This document shows positions 1 through 9,191 of a stretch of 64,000 bases of DNA, in pieces (position 1 is the first letter of the stretch; the number at the start of each line of letters is the position of its first letter). Location of the stretch: the NCBI RefSeq assembly GCF_008042035.1, contig NZ_RDBL01000012.1, positions 62,001-126,000 on the forward strand. Direction: 5' to 3'. The position numbers were made by a program, and so were the translations under genes. Origin of the DNA: Streptomyces sp. col6 (GTDB lineage Bacteria > Actinomycetota > Actinomycetes > Streptomycetales > Streptomycetaceae). The notes below the pieces were generated by a model. That model saw nothing but the letters and a program-made list of their open reading frames with translations. It did not search any database and had not been told where the DNA came from.

Positions 1-1817
1 GGACGATGTGGGACATCGGCGTGCGCACGTTCGCGGTCCCCCTCGACGACATCAGCTACACCGACTGGAACTGCGACGCCGACAAGGCGAAGTGGGGGAC
101 CGGCGGCGGTGCGGCGGGCGCCGCCCAGGCCCATCTGCTCAACCGGGTCAACCAGGAGTTCATCGCCACCCACCCCGGCGCCCAGCCGCTCCAGATGGTG
201 CCCACCGAGTACTACAACGTCAGCTCGTCGGCGTACAAGACGGCCCTGTCCGAACAGCTCGACCCGAATGTGCTCGTCGAGTGGACCGGCGTCGGTGTCG
301 TCGCCCCCACCATGACGGTCGCTCAGGCGGACGCCGCGCGGAAGGTGTTCGGCCACCCGATCCTGACCTGGGACAACTACCCGGTCAACGACTACGCCAC
401 CGACCGCCTCCTCCTCGGCCCGTTCAACGGCCGCGAGAAGGGCCTCCCCGGTCGCCTCGCCGGGATCACCGCCAATCCGATGATCCAGTCGTACGCTTCC
501 AAGCTCTCCCTCTACACCGTCGCGGATTACGCCTGGAACGACGCCGCCTACGACCCGCGCGCCTCCTGGGGCAAGGGCATCGAGGAGTACGCGGGCGGCG
601 ACGCCCGGACCGCGAAGGCGCTGCGGGCCTTCGCCGACGTCAACTACAGCTCCGCGCTCAACACCGACAAGGCGCCCGAGCTGTCCGCCGCGTTCACCCG
701 GTACTGGGAGTCCGGGGACGCGAGGCGGCTCGACTCCGTCCTGGCCTCGCTGGGCGCGGCCCCCGCCCGGCTGCGCGCGGCACTCCCCGACCGGGGCTTC
801 ATCGAGGACTCGGGCCCCTGGCTGGACGCCACCGCATCCTGGGCGACCGCGACGCGTACCGCGCTGCGCATGGTCGAGGCGGCCCGCGCGGGGAAGGGCG
901 CCCAGGCATGGAAGCTCCGGCAGCAGCTGCCCGCGCAGGTCGAGCGCGCCGCCTCGTTCACGTACACCGGGCTCGACGGCCGCAAGGTGCCGGTCCTGGT
1001 CGGGGACGGGCAGCTGGACGGGTTCGTCGATGCGGCCACCGCCGAGTACGACCGGCTGCTCGGTGTGAGCGGCAGGCCCACGGCCTCCACGAGCCTGGGC
1101 ACGTACCAGAGCAACACCGTCGCCCGGGTGCTCGACGGCGACGACTCGACCTACTTCTGGAGCGACGGCGCGCCCGCCGCCGGGGATCAGCTGACCGTCG
1201 ACCTCGGCGAGTCCCGGGCCATCGGTGACGTCACCCTCGCCATGGCCAAGCCGGGCAGCACCGACGACTACCTCCACGAGGGCGTCCTGGAGTACTCGGC
1301 CGACGGCAGCAGCTGGCAGAAGCTCGCGGACTTCTCCGGCAGGCCCGATGTCACGGCGACCCCGCCCGCCGGTACGAAGGCCCGCTATGTGCGTGCCCGC
1401 GCGACCGCCGGGCAGAACAGCTGGGTCGTCGTCCGCGAGTTCCAGGTCACGACCACGGACGGCGCGGTCACCGGGAACCCGCCCGCCGCCACCGGCTCCT
1501 CGCTGCGTGCCGCCGCCGACGGCGATCCGGGCACCGTGTACCGGGCAGCGCGTGCGGCCGGGAACGGCGAGTCGCTGGAGGTGGACCTCATCGCCGAGCG
1601 CCCGGTCGGTTCGGTGACCGTACTGCGGCCCGAGGGCTCCGAGGGCACCGCCGACGTCCAGCTGCGCACGGCGGACGGGACCTGGCGCACCGTCGGCAGG
1701 CTGCGCGGCGCCTACACCGCCATCGACACGGCCGGGCGGACCGCCGACGCGGTGCGCCTCGCCTGGCGGGCCGGGGAGGCTGCGCCGCAGGTCGCCGAGG
1801 TGGTGGTCGGCAGGTAG
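1..1817 (+). CDS. GH84 beta-N-acetylglucosaminidase, 3' part (5' end outside window)
   Basis: Hydrolyses terminal beta-linked N-acetylglucosamine (O-GlcNAcase/hyaluronidase-like family 84), probably outside the cell. The frame is open from the left edge, so the N-terminus and any signal peptide are missing. The segment VPLDDIS, with its Asp-Asp pair at bases 45-50, aligns with the catalytic DD of clostridial NagJ, and the following LLNRVNQEF is also family-typical. The GH84 barrel continues to about base 600, followed by a helical domain. A discoidin-like F5/8C carbohydrate-binding domain runs from about base 1070 to 1460 (VARVLDGDDSTYFWSD to VVVREFQV), and a poorer second copy follows to the stop at 1815-1817. 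A strong hairpin follows. Family assignment is firm; the exact substrate is inferred. Confidence 0.88.
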   Translation, partial: TMWDIGVRTFAVPLDDISYTDWNCDADKAKWGTGGGAAGAAQAHLLNRVNQEFIATHPGAQPLQMVPTEYYNVSSSAYKTALSEQLDPNVLVEWTGVGVVAPTMTVAQADAARKVFGHPILTWDNYPVNDYATDRLLLGPFNGREKGLPGRLAGITANPMIQSYASKLSLYTVADYAWNDAAYDPRASWGKGIEEYAGGDARTAKALRAFADVNYSSALNTDKAPELSAAFTRYWESGDARRLDSVLASLGAAPARLRAALPDRGFIEDSGPWLDATASWATATRTALRMVEAARAGKGAQAWKLRQQLPAQVERAASFTYTGLDGRKVPVLVGDGQLDGFVDAATAEYDRLLGVSGRPTASTSLGTYQSNTVARVLDGDDSTYFWSDGAPAAGDQLTVDLGESRAIGDVTLAMAKPGSTDDYLHEGVLEYSADGSSWQKLADFSGRPDVTATPPAGTKARYVRARATAGQNSWVVVREFQVTTTDGAVTGNPPAATGSSLRAAADGDPGTVYRAARAAGNGESLEVDLIAERPVGSVTVLRPEGSEGTADVQLRTADGTWRTVGRLRGAYTAIDTAGRTADAVRLAWRAGEAAPQVAEVVVGR

Positions 1818-1830
1818 CCCCGCCGTATAT

Positions 1831-1880
1831 CCGTGCGCCCGGCGCCCCCGCGACCTCCGCGTGCGGGGCCGGGCGCACGG
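1831..1880 (+). terminator. Hairpin terminator after the GH84 gene
   Basis: Perfect 13-bp arms CCGTGCGCCCGGC (1831-1843) and GCCGGGCGCACGG (1868-1880), 14 bases after the stop. There is no U-tract, as is usual for Streptomyces. Confidence 0.6.
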
Positions 1881-1993
1881 GCGTCTGCCGGGCCGGCCGA
1901 AACCATCGCCCCGGGGTTGTTCCCACAGAGGCAAGCGACCGCTTAGTATGCGCCGGAGCAGTGGTAATGCCGACAGTGTTGTGGAGGCCCCTC

Positions 1994-2962
1994 ATGCAGG
2001 CATGGCGAGTGCACCGGAACGGCGAGCCGAGCGAGGTGATGCGGCTGGAGGAGACGGACCGGCCGGTGCCCGGCGACGGGCAGGTGGTCGTCGAAGTGCT
2101 CGCGGCGAACATCAACTTCCCCGACGCGCTGCTCTGCCGGGGCCAGTACCAGGTGCGGCCCCCGCTGCCGTTCACCCCCGGCGTCGAGATCTGCGGGCGC
2201 ACCGAGGACGGGCGCCGGGTGCTCGCGACCCCCGCCCTGCCGCACGGCGGCTTCGCCCAGTACGTCGTCGCCGACGAGGCCGCCCTGCTGCCGGCCCCGG
2301 AAGCCCTCGACGACGCGGAGGCCGCCGCGCTGCACATCGGCTACCAGACCGGCTGGTTCGGACTCCACCGCCGCGCGCACCTGAAGGCGGGCGAGACCCT
2401 GCTCGTGCACGCCGCCGCCGGCGGGGTCGGCAGCGCCGCCGTCCAGCTCGGCAAGGCCGCCGGTGCCACCGTCATCGGCGTCGTCGGCGGACCCGAAAAG
2501 GCGAAGACCGCCGCCGCGCTCGGATGCGACCTGGTCATCGACCGGCGCACCGAGGACATCGTGGCCGCGGTCAAGGAGTTCACCGGGGGCCGCGGTGCCG
2601 ACGTCGTCTACGACCCGGTCGGCGGCGACGCGTACGCCAAGTCCGTGAAGTGCATCGCCTTCGAGGGGCGGATCGTGGTCGTCGGCTTCGCCTCGGGCAC
2701 GATTCCCGCGCCCGCCCTCAACCACGCCCTCGTGAAGAACTACTCCGTCCTCGGACTCCACTGGGGCCTGTACAACACCAAGGACCCGCAGGCGGTACGG
2801 GACTGCCACCAGGAGCTGACCCGGCTCTCCGCAGAGGGCGTCATCAAGCCGCTCATCAGCGAGCGGGTCGCGATGGACGGGGCGGCGGCCGCCGCCCAGC
2901 GCGTCGCCGACGGCACCAGCACCGGCCGCATCGTCGTCCTCCCGTCAGGAGCCGCCCGATGA
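1994..2962 (+). CDS. NAD(P)H:quinone oxidoreductase, zinc-independent MDR family
   Basis: A cytosolic NADPH-dependent quinone or enal/enone reductase of the medium-chain dehydrogenase superfamily, about 322 residues. The GroES-like N-terminal half includes NFPDALLCRGQY, typical of quinone reductases. The Rossmann half carries the dinucleotide motif AAAGGVGSAAVQLGKA. No structural-zinc Cys cluster is visible. I take the ATG at 1994 because GGAGG lies at 1983-1987; an in-frame extension to 1961 has no ribosome site. Its stop overlaps the next start (ATGA), so it is co-translated with two acyl-CoA dehydrogenases. That suggests it reduces a double bond or quinone in the same acyl-CoA or aromatic/steroid-like catabolic route (inference). 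Confidence 0.87.
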   Translation: MQAWRVHRNGEPSEVMRLEETDRPVPGDGQVVVEVLAANINFPDALLCRGQYQVRPPLPFTPGVEICGRTEDGRRVLATPALPHGGFAQYVVADEAALLPAPEALDDAEAAALHIGYQTGWFGLHRRAHLKAGETLLVHAAAGGVGSAAVQLGKAAGATVIGVVGGPEKAKTAAALGCDLVIDRRTEDIVAAVKEFTGGRGADVVYDPVGGDAYAKSVKCIAFEGRIVVVGFASGTIPAPALNHALVKNYSVLGLHWGLYNTKDPQAVRDCHQELTRLSAEGVIKPLISERVAMDGAAAAAQRVADGTSTGRIVVLPSGAAR

Positions 2963-4146
2963 CCGCACCCGACGCGGCCGGCCTGCGCCGCCGCACCCGT
3001 GAACTGCTCGCCGCTCACCCGCCGGCGAGCACCGGCCGCACCGAATTCCTCAAGGCCCGCTTCGACGCCGGACTCGCCTGGGTGCACTACCCGGTGGGGC
3101 TCGGCGGCCTGGACGCCCCGCGCTCGCTCCAGCCCGTCGTCGACGCCGAACTCGCCGCCGCCGACGCCCCGGACAACGACCCCCGCCGCATCGGCATCGG
3201 CCTCGGCATGGCCGCTCCGACCATCCTCGGCTTCGGCACCGACGAACAGAAACAGCGGTTCCTGAGGCCCCTGTGGGTGGGGGAGGAGGTCTGGTGCCAG
3301 CTGTTCAGCGAACCCGGTGCCGGCTCCGACCTCGCCGCCCTCGGTACGCGCGCGGTGCGCGACGGCGAGGACTGGGTGGTCGACGGGCAGAAGGTGTGGA
3401 CCTCCAGCGCCCACCTCGCGCGCTGGGCGATCCTCATCGCCCGTACCGACCCCGACGTGCCCAAGCACCGGGGCATCAGCTACTTCATCTGCGACATGAC
3501 CGACCCCGGCGTCGAGGTCCGGCCGCTGCGCCAGATCACCGGTGAGGCCGAGTTCAACGAGGTCTTCCTCACCGGCGTGCGCATCCCCGACAGCCGCAGG
3601 CTCGGGCCCGTCGGCGAGGGCTGGAAGGTCGCGCAGACCACCCTCATGAACGAACGCGTCTCCATCGGCGGCTCCCGCATCCCCCGTGAGGGCGGCATGA
3701 TCGGCCCGGTCGCCCGGACCTGGCGCGAACGCCCCGAACTGCGCACCCACGACCTGCACCAGCGCCTGCTGACCCTCTGGGTCGAGGCGGAGGTCGCCCG
3801 CCTCACCGGTGAGCGGCTGCGCCAGCAGCTCGTCGCCGGACAGCCCGGCCCCGAGGGCTCCGGCATGAAGCTCGCCTTCGCCCGGCTCAACCAGGAGATC
3901 AGCGGCCTCGAAGTCGAACTCCTCGGCGACGAGGGCCTGCTCTACAGCGACTGGACGATGCGGCGCCCCGAACTCGTCGACTTCACCGGCCGCGACGCCG
4001 GCTACCGCTACCTCCGCTCCAAGGGCAACTCCATCGAGGGTGGCACCAGCGAGGTACTGCTCAACATCGTCGCCGAACGCGTCCTCGGTCTGCCCTCCGA
4101 GCCGCGCAACGACAAGGACGTCGCCTGGAAGGACCTCTCCCGATGA
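2959..4146 (+). CDS. Acyl-CoA dehydrogenase, subunit 1 of an overlapping pair
   Basis: An FAD-dependent alpha,beta-dehydrogenase of acyl-CoA thioesters, 395 residues. Visible landmarks are the N-terminal helical domain, the FAD/substrate segment QLFSEPGAGSDLA near residues 114-126, VDGQKVWTSSA, and the C-terminal SIEGGTSEVLLNIVAERVLGLP. The start overlaps the upstream stop by ATGA and the stop overlaps the next start by ATGA, so the three genes form one translationally coupled operon. In actinobacteria, adjacent unlike FadE proteins often form alpha2beta2 heterotetramers for bulky CoA thioesters, and this subunit carries the C-terminal GTSE loop that its partner lacks. Substrate unknown. Confidence 0.9.
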   Translation: MTAPDAAGLRRRTRELLAAHPPASTGRTEFLKARFDAGLAWVHYPVGLGGLDAPRSLQPVVDAELAAADAPDNDPRRIGIGLGMAAPTILGFGTDEQKQRFLRPLWVGEEVWCQLFSEPGAGSDLAALGTRAVRDGEDWVVDGQKVWTSSAHLARWAILIARTDPDVPKHRGISYFICDMTDPGVEVRPLRQITGEAEFNEVFLTGVRIPDSRRLGPVGEGWKVAQTTLMNERVSIGGSRIPREGGMIGPVARTWRERPELRTHDLHQRLLTLWVEAEVARLTGERLRQQLVAGQPGPEGSGMKLAFARLNQEISGLEVELLGDEGLLYSDWTMRRPELVDFTGRDAGYRYLRSKGNSIEGGTSEVLLNIVAERVLGLPSEPRNDKDVAWKDLSR

Positions 4147-5261
4147 CCGCACAGACCGAAGCGGGCGGGGCGCCCGATCTCCTGTACTCCGAGGCCGAGG
4201 AGGACCTGCGCGCCGCCGTCCGCTCCCTGCTGTCCGACCGGGCCGACGCGCCGTCGGTGATCGCCCGCACCGAGTCCGACACGCCGTACGACCCGCAGCT
4301 GTGGAAGGCGCTCGCCACCGGCATCGGCGCCACCGGGCTCCTGGTGCCCGAGGAACTGGGCGGCCAGGGCGCCACGCACCGCGAGGCCGCCGTCGTCCTG
4401 GAGGAGCTGGGCCGCAGTGTGGCGCCCGCGCCGTACCTGACCAGCTCCGTCGTCGCCACCGAGACGCTGCTGGCGCTGGGCGCACCGGACGGGCCGGCCG
4501 GCGAACTCCTCGCCGGGCTTGCCGAGGGGCGCAAGGTCGCGGTGCTCGCCGTCCCGTTCTCCGCCGCGCCGGCCGGTGCACCGGCCGGCGCCGGCGCCCT
4601 GGACGCGGTGCTCGGCCCGGTCGCCGACGCGGCGGCCGCCGACGTCCTCCTGGTGCCCGCCGCCGACGGGCTCCATGCCGTCGCCACCGACGCGCCCGGG
4701 GTCGGCATCGAACCGCTCGTCGCACTCGACCTCACCCGCCCGCTCGCCACCGTCACGCTGGACGGCGCGTCAGGAACCCGTCTCGCGGACGCCGGGACGT
4801 CGAGGCGCGCGGTGGAGCGAGGGCTGCTCGCCGGCGCCGGTCTGCTCGCGTCCGAGCAGCTGGGACTCGCCGAGTGGTGCCTCACCGAGACGGTGCGACA
4901 CACCCGCGAGCGCCACCAGTTCAACCGGCCGATCGGCTCCTTCCAGGCACTGAAGCACCGCATGGCGCAGCTCTGGCTGGAGGTCGTCTCGGCCAGGGCC
5001 GCCGCGCGAAACGCCGCCGACGCCCTGGCCACCGGCAGCCCCGACACGCCGTTGGCCGTGGCCGTCGCGCAGGCGTACTGCTCCAAGGTCGCGGTCCACG
5101 CCGCCGAGGAGTGCGTGCAGTTGCACGGCGGGATCGGGATGACGTGGGAGCACCCCGCCCACCTCTACCTGAAGCGGGCCAAGGCCGACGCCACCGCGTA
5201 CGGCACGGCGGGACGGCACCGCGAAACCGTCGCAGCGCTGATGGAGTTGCCGGCCCCCTGA
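4143..5261 (+). CDS. Acyl-CoA dehydrogenase, subunit 2 of an overlapping pair
   Basis: A second acyl-CoA dehydrogenase of 372 residues, starting in the stop of the first. The N-terminal region has LVPEELGGQGATHREAAVVLEELG. The C-terminal region has RHQFNRPIGSFQALKHRMAQ (FAD contact) and VQLHGGIGMTWEHPAHLYLKRAKA. The protein ends soon after, with no GTSE-type loop like that of its neighbour, and the usual mid-domain is poorly conserved. This asymmetry fits the partner subunit of a heteromeric FadE complex in which only one chain type supplies a full active site (inference from the mycobacterial FadE pairs). A hairpin terminator follows directly. Confidence 0.88.
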   Translation: MTAQTEAGGAPDLLYSEAEEDLRAAVRSLLSDRADAPSVIARTESDTPYDPQLWKALATGIGATGLLVPEELGGQGATHREAAVVLEELGRSVAPAPYLTSSVVATETLLALGAPDGPAGELLAGLAEGRKVAVLAVPFSAAPAGAPAGAGALDAVLGPVADAAAADVLLVPAADGLHAVATDAPGVGIEPLVALDLTRPLATVTLDGASGTRLADAGTSRRAVERGLLAGAGLLASEQLGLAEWCLTETVRHTRERHQFNRPIGSFQALKHRMAQLWLEVVSARAAARNAADALATGSPDTPLAVAVAQAYCSKVAVHAAEECVQLHGGIGMTWEHPAHLYLKRAKADATAYGTAGRHRETVAALMELPAP

Positions 5262-5270
5262 GGTTTCGGC

Positions 5271-5310
5271 GCAGGGGGTGGGGCAACGAACAGGCACCCC
5301 CACCCCCTGC
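5271..5310 (+). terminator. Hairpin terminator after the acyl-CoA dehydrogenase operon
   Basis: Arms GCAGGGGGTGGGG (5271-5283) and CCCCACCCCCTGC (5298-5310) are perfectly complementary and start 10 bases after the stop. Confidence 0.6.
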
Positions 5311-5458
5311 CACGTGAGCGCCGCACACGTTCCCCGCTTCACGGGGTTCGACTCAAGGCCTACCCGTTTGGCGCACACGCCGATGCGCCGGACGGCCGCC
5401 GGGCTACGCCACACTGACGCCGAATGCCGCACATCGGGCGCGGCGGAGGAGGGTGGCC

Positions 5459-5653
5459 ATGGCTATTTCGATCTCAGTGGTGCTGCTTCTGCTGATTCTC
5501 GCGGTGATCTTCCTCCGCAACGGAGGACTGAAGATCTCCCACGCGCTGGTGTGCGGACTGCTCGGATTCTTCCTGGCCGGCACGAGCATGGCCCCCACCA
5601 TCCAGGACGGCATCATGGCCACCGCCGACGTGGTGAGCAGCATCAGGCCCTGA
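5459..5653 (+). CDS. Small membrane protein, 64 aa, unknown function
   Basis: A short inner-membrane protein with a first hydrophobic helix at the N-terminus (SVVLLLLILAVIF) and a second around HALVCGLLGFFLAGT, then a short polar tail ending SSIRP. I recognise a type seen repeatedly in streptomycetes but know no function. The start is the ATG at 5459, because the strong GGAGGAGGG at 5445-5453 then lies at proper spacing; the GTG at 5453 overlaps that site. It stands alone between the acyl-CoA dehydrogenase terminator and an oppositely oriented small gene. Confidence 0.7.
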   Translation: MAISISVVLLLLILAVIFLRNGGLKISHALVCGLLGFFLAGTSMAPTIQDGIMATADVVSSIRP

Positions 5654-5707
5654 CCGCCCGCGCGCAGGCCTGTTCGGTGACCGGGCCCGTACGGGAAGGG
5701 GCCCGTG

Positions 5708-6025
5708 TCACTCGGCGGCGGCTTCGCCCGCGGCGTGTTCGGGGCCGGGCAGCGATTGGGGAACCGTGGCCGCGGAGCCCTGCCGTACCGCCTCCACGGC
5801 GGCCGCGTGCAGCGCACGGCTCGCTTCCTCCGACGGACAGGGCACGGGGCTGCCCGCCATGGTGAACCAGTCGGCCGCGTCGGTGTACTGCACGGTGACC
5901 TGCGCCGTGCCCTCGGCCCAAGTGGTGTGGACGGTCAGGTCACCGGACAGCGGCCCGACCTCTTCGGTGAGCACGCCGCCGTGCCCCGAATACACTCCGC
6001 GTGTTGTCCAGGACGCCCAAGTCAT
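5708..6025 (-). CDS. Conserved hypothetical protein, 105 aa
   Basis: A small soluble protein beginning MTWASWTTRG, with a mostly beta N-terminal half (LTVHTTWAEG, AQVTVQYTDA) and an Ala-rich helical C-terminus. No signal peptide, membrane segment or known motif is seen. The reading frame is open much further upstream, but the ATG at 6025 is the plausible start because the upstream part is antisense to the PepSY lipoprotein gene. No function can be given. Confidence 0.6.
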   Translation of the reverse strand: MTWASWTTRGVYSGHGGVLTEEVGPLSGDLTVHTTWAEGTAQVTVQYTDAADWFTMAGSPVPCPSEEASRALHAAAVEAVRQGSAATVPQSLPGPEHAAGEAAAE

Positions 6026-6227
6026 GCTTTCAGGCTCGCACCAAAGCGGCCGGATCGCGAGCCGCGTGAGCAGGGAATTCGGACTGTCGTCGCATCTTCG
6101 CCCGCCGTACACACATTCCCCGGATTCCCCGTCCCGCCGCGCGGGCCGGGGCGGGATCGCGGTCGATCGGGTGACACTGCCCGGTCGGTCCACATGCCGG
6201 AGCCGCGCGCCGGTTAAGCATGCGGGC

Positions 6228-7037
6228 ATGACACATGATTCCCGCTCCAAGAACACCGGATTCCTCCGTGCCCACCGCCTGCGCGCGGCGGGAGTCGCCT
6301 GCGTCGCGATCAGCGCGGCCCTGCTGACCGGCTGCGGCCAGGACAGCGGCAGCACCTCCACGGCCACGAAGACCTCGGAGGCCGCCCGCGCCGTGCCCGA
6401 GGCGACGAAGAGTCCGTCCCCCACCGGGAGCGAGAGCGCCTCGCCCGGCCAGATGACCGAGGACCAGAAGGAACGCAAGGAGCTGATCTCCGCCACCAAG
6501 GTCACCTACGACACGGCCATCACCACGGCCGAGGGTGCGGTGAAGAACAGCAAGGTCATCGAGCTCGAACTCAAGAGCGCCGAGGACGCGGCCGACGACG
6601 AGAGCGCGAGCCCCAGCCCCTCGCCGACGGGCAGCCCTTCCCCCACCGGCAGCCCCTCGCCGACCGGCAGCCCCACGCCCGGCTCCGCGCCGCAGTGGGT
6701 CGCGACCGTCGCCACCAAGACCGGCACGAAGAGCAAGGTGCACATCGACGCCGTCTCCGGCAAGGTCATCAGCTCCGCCGAGGAGTCCGGCCAGGACACC
6801 GCCGGCAAGGCCAAGACGGCCAAGCGGCTGACGGATGCCAAGCAGACGCCGCAGCAGGCCGCGAAGGCCGCTTTGGCGAAGCAGAAGGGCACGGTGACCT
6901 CCCTCGACCTGGACGACAACGACAAGGACGTCCTCGTCTGGAAGACCGATGTCGTCACCAAGGACTGGAAGAAGACGACCTTCGACATCGACGCGTCCAA
7001 CGGCTCGGTCACCCATCAGGAGACCGACAGCGACTGA
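6228..7037 (+). CDS. PepSY-domain lipoprotein
   Basis: A secreted, membrane-anchored lipoprotein of 269 residues. The N-terminus has Arg residues, a hydrophobic stretch and the lipobox LLTG-C36. Two PepSY-like units follow, around residues 85-120 (ISATKVTYDTAITTAEGAV) and 200-265 (TPQQAAKAALAKQKG to FDIDASNGSV). They are separated by a low-complexity SPTGSP repeat at about 6610-6680 that probably acts as a flexible spacer. PepSY domains are associated with inhibition of proteases or with heme/iron reductase systems, but no partner gene lies beside it. The start at 6228 has only a weak ribosome site. It converges on the ABC exporter gene across a perfect bidirectional terminator. Confidence 0.82.
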   Translation: MTHDSRSKNTGFLRAHRLRAAGVACVAISAALLTGCGQDSGSTSTATKTSEAARAVPEATKSPSPTGSESASPGQMTEDQKERKELISATKVTYDTAITTAEGAVKNSKVIELELKSAEDAADDESASPSPSPTGSPSPTGSPSPTGSPTPGSAPQWVATVATKTGTKSKVHIDAVSGKVISSAEESGQDTAGKAKTAKRLTDAKQTPQQAAKAALAKQKGTVTSLDLDDNDKDVLVWKTDVVTKDWKKTTFDIDASNGSVTHQETDSD

Positions 7038-7051
7038 GCGGCCCCGCTCCC

Positions 7052-7085
7052 GGCGACCCCCGGTCCGTACGGACCGGGGGTCGCC
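7052..7085. terminator. Perfect 34-bp palindrome, bidirectional terminator
   Basis: Arms GGCGACCCCCGGTCC (7052-7066) and GGACCGGGGGTCGCC (7071-7085) flank GTAC. It lies between the stops of two convergent genes and ends 5 bases before the ABC exporter stop, so it can end transcription from both sides. Confidence 0.7.
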
Positions 7086-7089
7086 CGCG

Positions 7090-8991
7090 TCAGGCGGACC
7101 GCACGGACTCCTGCCGCCCCTCCGGCGCGTCCGGTGCGGAGAACTGCGTCCGGTACAGCTCCTCGTACCGCCCGCCCACCGCCAGCAGTTCGGTGTGCGT
7201 GCCCCGCTCCACCACCCGGCCCTCCTCGACGACCAGGATCAGATCGGCGGCCCGCACCGTCGACAGCCGGTGCGCGATCACCACGGCGGTGCGCCCCTCC
7301 AGCGCCTCGGCCAGGGCCTCCTGCACGACAGCCTCCGAGGTGGAGTCGAGGTGCGCGGTCGCCTCGTCCAGGATGACCACGCGCTGCCGGGCGAGGAGCA
7401 GCCGGGCGATGGTCAGCCGCTGGCGTTCACCGCCGGAGAGGCGGTAGCCGCGCTCGCCCACGACCGTGTCGAGCCCGTCGGGCAGCGAGGCCACCAGGCC
7501 GTCGAGACGGGAGCGCCGCAGCGCGTCCCAGATCTCGTCCTCGGATGCGCCCGGCCTGGCCAGCAGGAGGTTGGCGCGCACCGATTCGTGGAAGAGGTGG
7601 CCGTCCTGGGTGACCATGCCGAGCGTGTCACGGATCGACTCGGCGGTCAGATCGCGTACGTCGATGCCGTTCAGCCGGACCGCTCCCTCGTCGGTGTCGT
7701 AGAGCCGGGGCAGCAGTTGGGCGATCGTCGACTTGCCGGCGCCCGACGATCCGACCAGGGCGACCATCCGGCCGGGCTCGGCCCGGAAGGAGACGCCGTG
7801 CAGCACGCGCGTACCGCCCCGGGAGTCCAGCGTCGCGACCTCCTCCAGCGAGGCCAGGGAGACCTTGTCGGCGGACGGGTAGCCGAAGGAGACCCCGTCG
7901 AACTCCACGGACACCGGACCCTCCGGCACCGTGCGGGCGTCCGGCTTCTCCGCGATCAGCGGATTCAGGTCCAGGATCTCGAAGACCCGCTCGAAGCTCA
8001 CCAGCGCGCTCATCACCTCGACCCGGGCGCCGGCCAGGGCCGTGAGCGGGGCGTAGAGCCGGGTGAGCAGCAGAGCCAGCGTCACCACCGCGCCCGGCTC
8101 CAGGCTGCCGCGCAACGCGTAGAAGCCACCCAGCCCGTAGACGAGAGCCAAGGCCAGCGCGGAGACCAGGGTCAGCGCCGTGATGAACGTGGACTGCGCC
8201 ATCGCCGTACGGATGCCGATGTCCCGTACCCGCCCGGCCCGCGCCGCGAACTCGGCGGACTCGTCGGCTGGCCGGCCGAAGAGCTTGACCAGGGTGGCGC
8301 CGGGCGCCGAGAACCGCTCCGTCATCTGTGTGCTCATCGCCGCGTTGTGCGCGGCCGCCTCGCGCTGCATGCGGGCCATGCGCGAGCCCATCCGGCGGGC
8401 CGGCACCACGAACACCGGGAGCAGCGCCAGGGCGAGCAGGGTGATCCGCCAGGAGATGGTCAGCATCACCGCGAGTGTCAGCAACAGCGTCACCACGTTG
8501 GAGACCACCCCGGACAGGGTGTTGCTGAACGCCCGCTGCGCACCGATGACGTCGTTGTTGAGCCGGCTCACCAGCGCCCCGGTGCGGGTCCGGGTGAAGA
8601 AGGCGACCGGCATCCGCTGCACGTGGTCGAACACCGCGGTGCGCAGGTCCAGGATCAGGCCCTCGCCGAGCGTCGCCGACAGCAGCCGGATCAGCAGCCC
8701 GAGACCGGCCTCCGCCACGGCGATCACCGCGATCAGCAGGGCGAGACGGACGACGGTGCCGCTCTCCTTCCCCTGCACGATCGTGTCGACCACCCGGCCC
8801 GCCAGCATCGGTGTCGCCACGGCCAGCATCGCCGTGACCACGCTGAGGAGCAGGAACCTGTAGAGCTGCCGGCGGCGCGGCCGGGCGAAGGAGGCGATCC
8901 GGCGCAAGGTGGCCCGGGAGAACGGTCTGCGGTCCGCCTGTGCGTGGATCGCGCTCTGCAGCGACGACCAGGCGGTGACTTCCATGCTCAT
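7090..8991 (-). CDS. ABC exporter, fused permease and ATPase
   Basis: A half-transporter of the type IV exporter class (MsbA/LmrA/multidrug type), 633 residues, acting as a dimer in the cell membrane. Six membrane helices occupy roughly residues 30-330. The nucleotide-binding domain has Walker A GSSGAGKST (about residue 410), signature LSGGERQRL (about 515) and Walker B VVILDEATAHLD followed by the H-loop IAHRLSTV. I start at 8991 (MSMEV) because GGGAGG lies six bases upstream; the frame stays open 34 codons further with no support. The cargo cannot be told. It stands alone, and a second exporter at 17.2-19.0 kb is only a distant paralogue. Confidence 0.9.
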   Translation of the reverse strand: MSMEVTAWSSLQSAIHAQADRRPFSRATLRRIASFARPRRRQLYRFLLLSVVTAMLAVATPMLAGRVVDTIVQGKESGTVVRLALLIAVIAVAEAGLGLLIRLLSATLGEGLILDLRTAVFDHVQRMPVAFFTRTRTGALVSRLNNDVIGAQRAFSNTLSGVVSNVVTLLLTLAVMLTISWRITLLALALLPVFVVPARRMGSRMARMQREAAAHNAAMSTQMTERFSAPGATLVKLFGRPADESAEFAARAGRVRDIGIRTAMAQSTFITALTLVSALALALVYGLGGFYALRGSLEPGAVVTLALLLTRLYAPLTALAGARVEVMSALVSFERVFEILDLNPLIAEKPDARTVPEGPVSVEFDGVSFGYPSADKVSLASLEEVATLDSRGGTRVLHGVSFRAEPGRMVALVGSSGAGKSTIAQLLPRLYDTDEGAVRLNGIDVRDLTAESIRDTLGMVTQDGHLFHESVRANLLLARPGASEDEIWDALRRSRLDGLVASLPDGLDTVVGERGYRLSGGERQRLTIARLLLARQRVVILDEATAHLDSTSEAVVQEALAEALEGRTAVVIAHRLSTVRAADLILVVEEGRVVERGTHTELLAVGGRYEELYRTQFSAPDAPEGRQESVRSA

Positions 8992-9191
8992 GCGGTGCCT
9001 CCCGGGCAGGACGGATCGGTACGGCCCCCGACGGCCGGTACGGGATCGGGGCGCGGAACAGAACGCTAGAAGCTCAAGCGAACTTGAGGTCAAACTCCGG
9101 GCCCCGTGCGGGCCCGGAGTCGGACCTGCGTAGAATCGGCCCCTGTTTCCGGCCGGACGACGGCAGACACGACCGATTGAGGCAGTTCGAC

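Noticed and set aside
1861..4146. A 761-residue plus frame joining a basic sequence to the acyl-CoA dehydrogenase
   Set aside because: The first 366 residues are the wrong frame of the oxidoreductase gene. The dehydrogenase starts at the ATGA overlap at 2959.
6605..6690. A tandem DNA repeat suspected to be a VNTR or mobile-element end
   Set aside because: It encodes the Ser-Pro-Thr-Gly spacer of the PepSY lipoprotein in frame. It is a low-complexity coding repeat.
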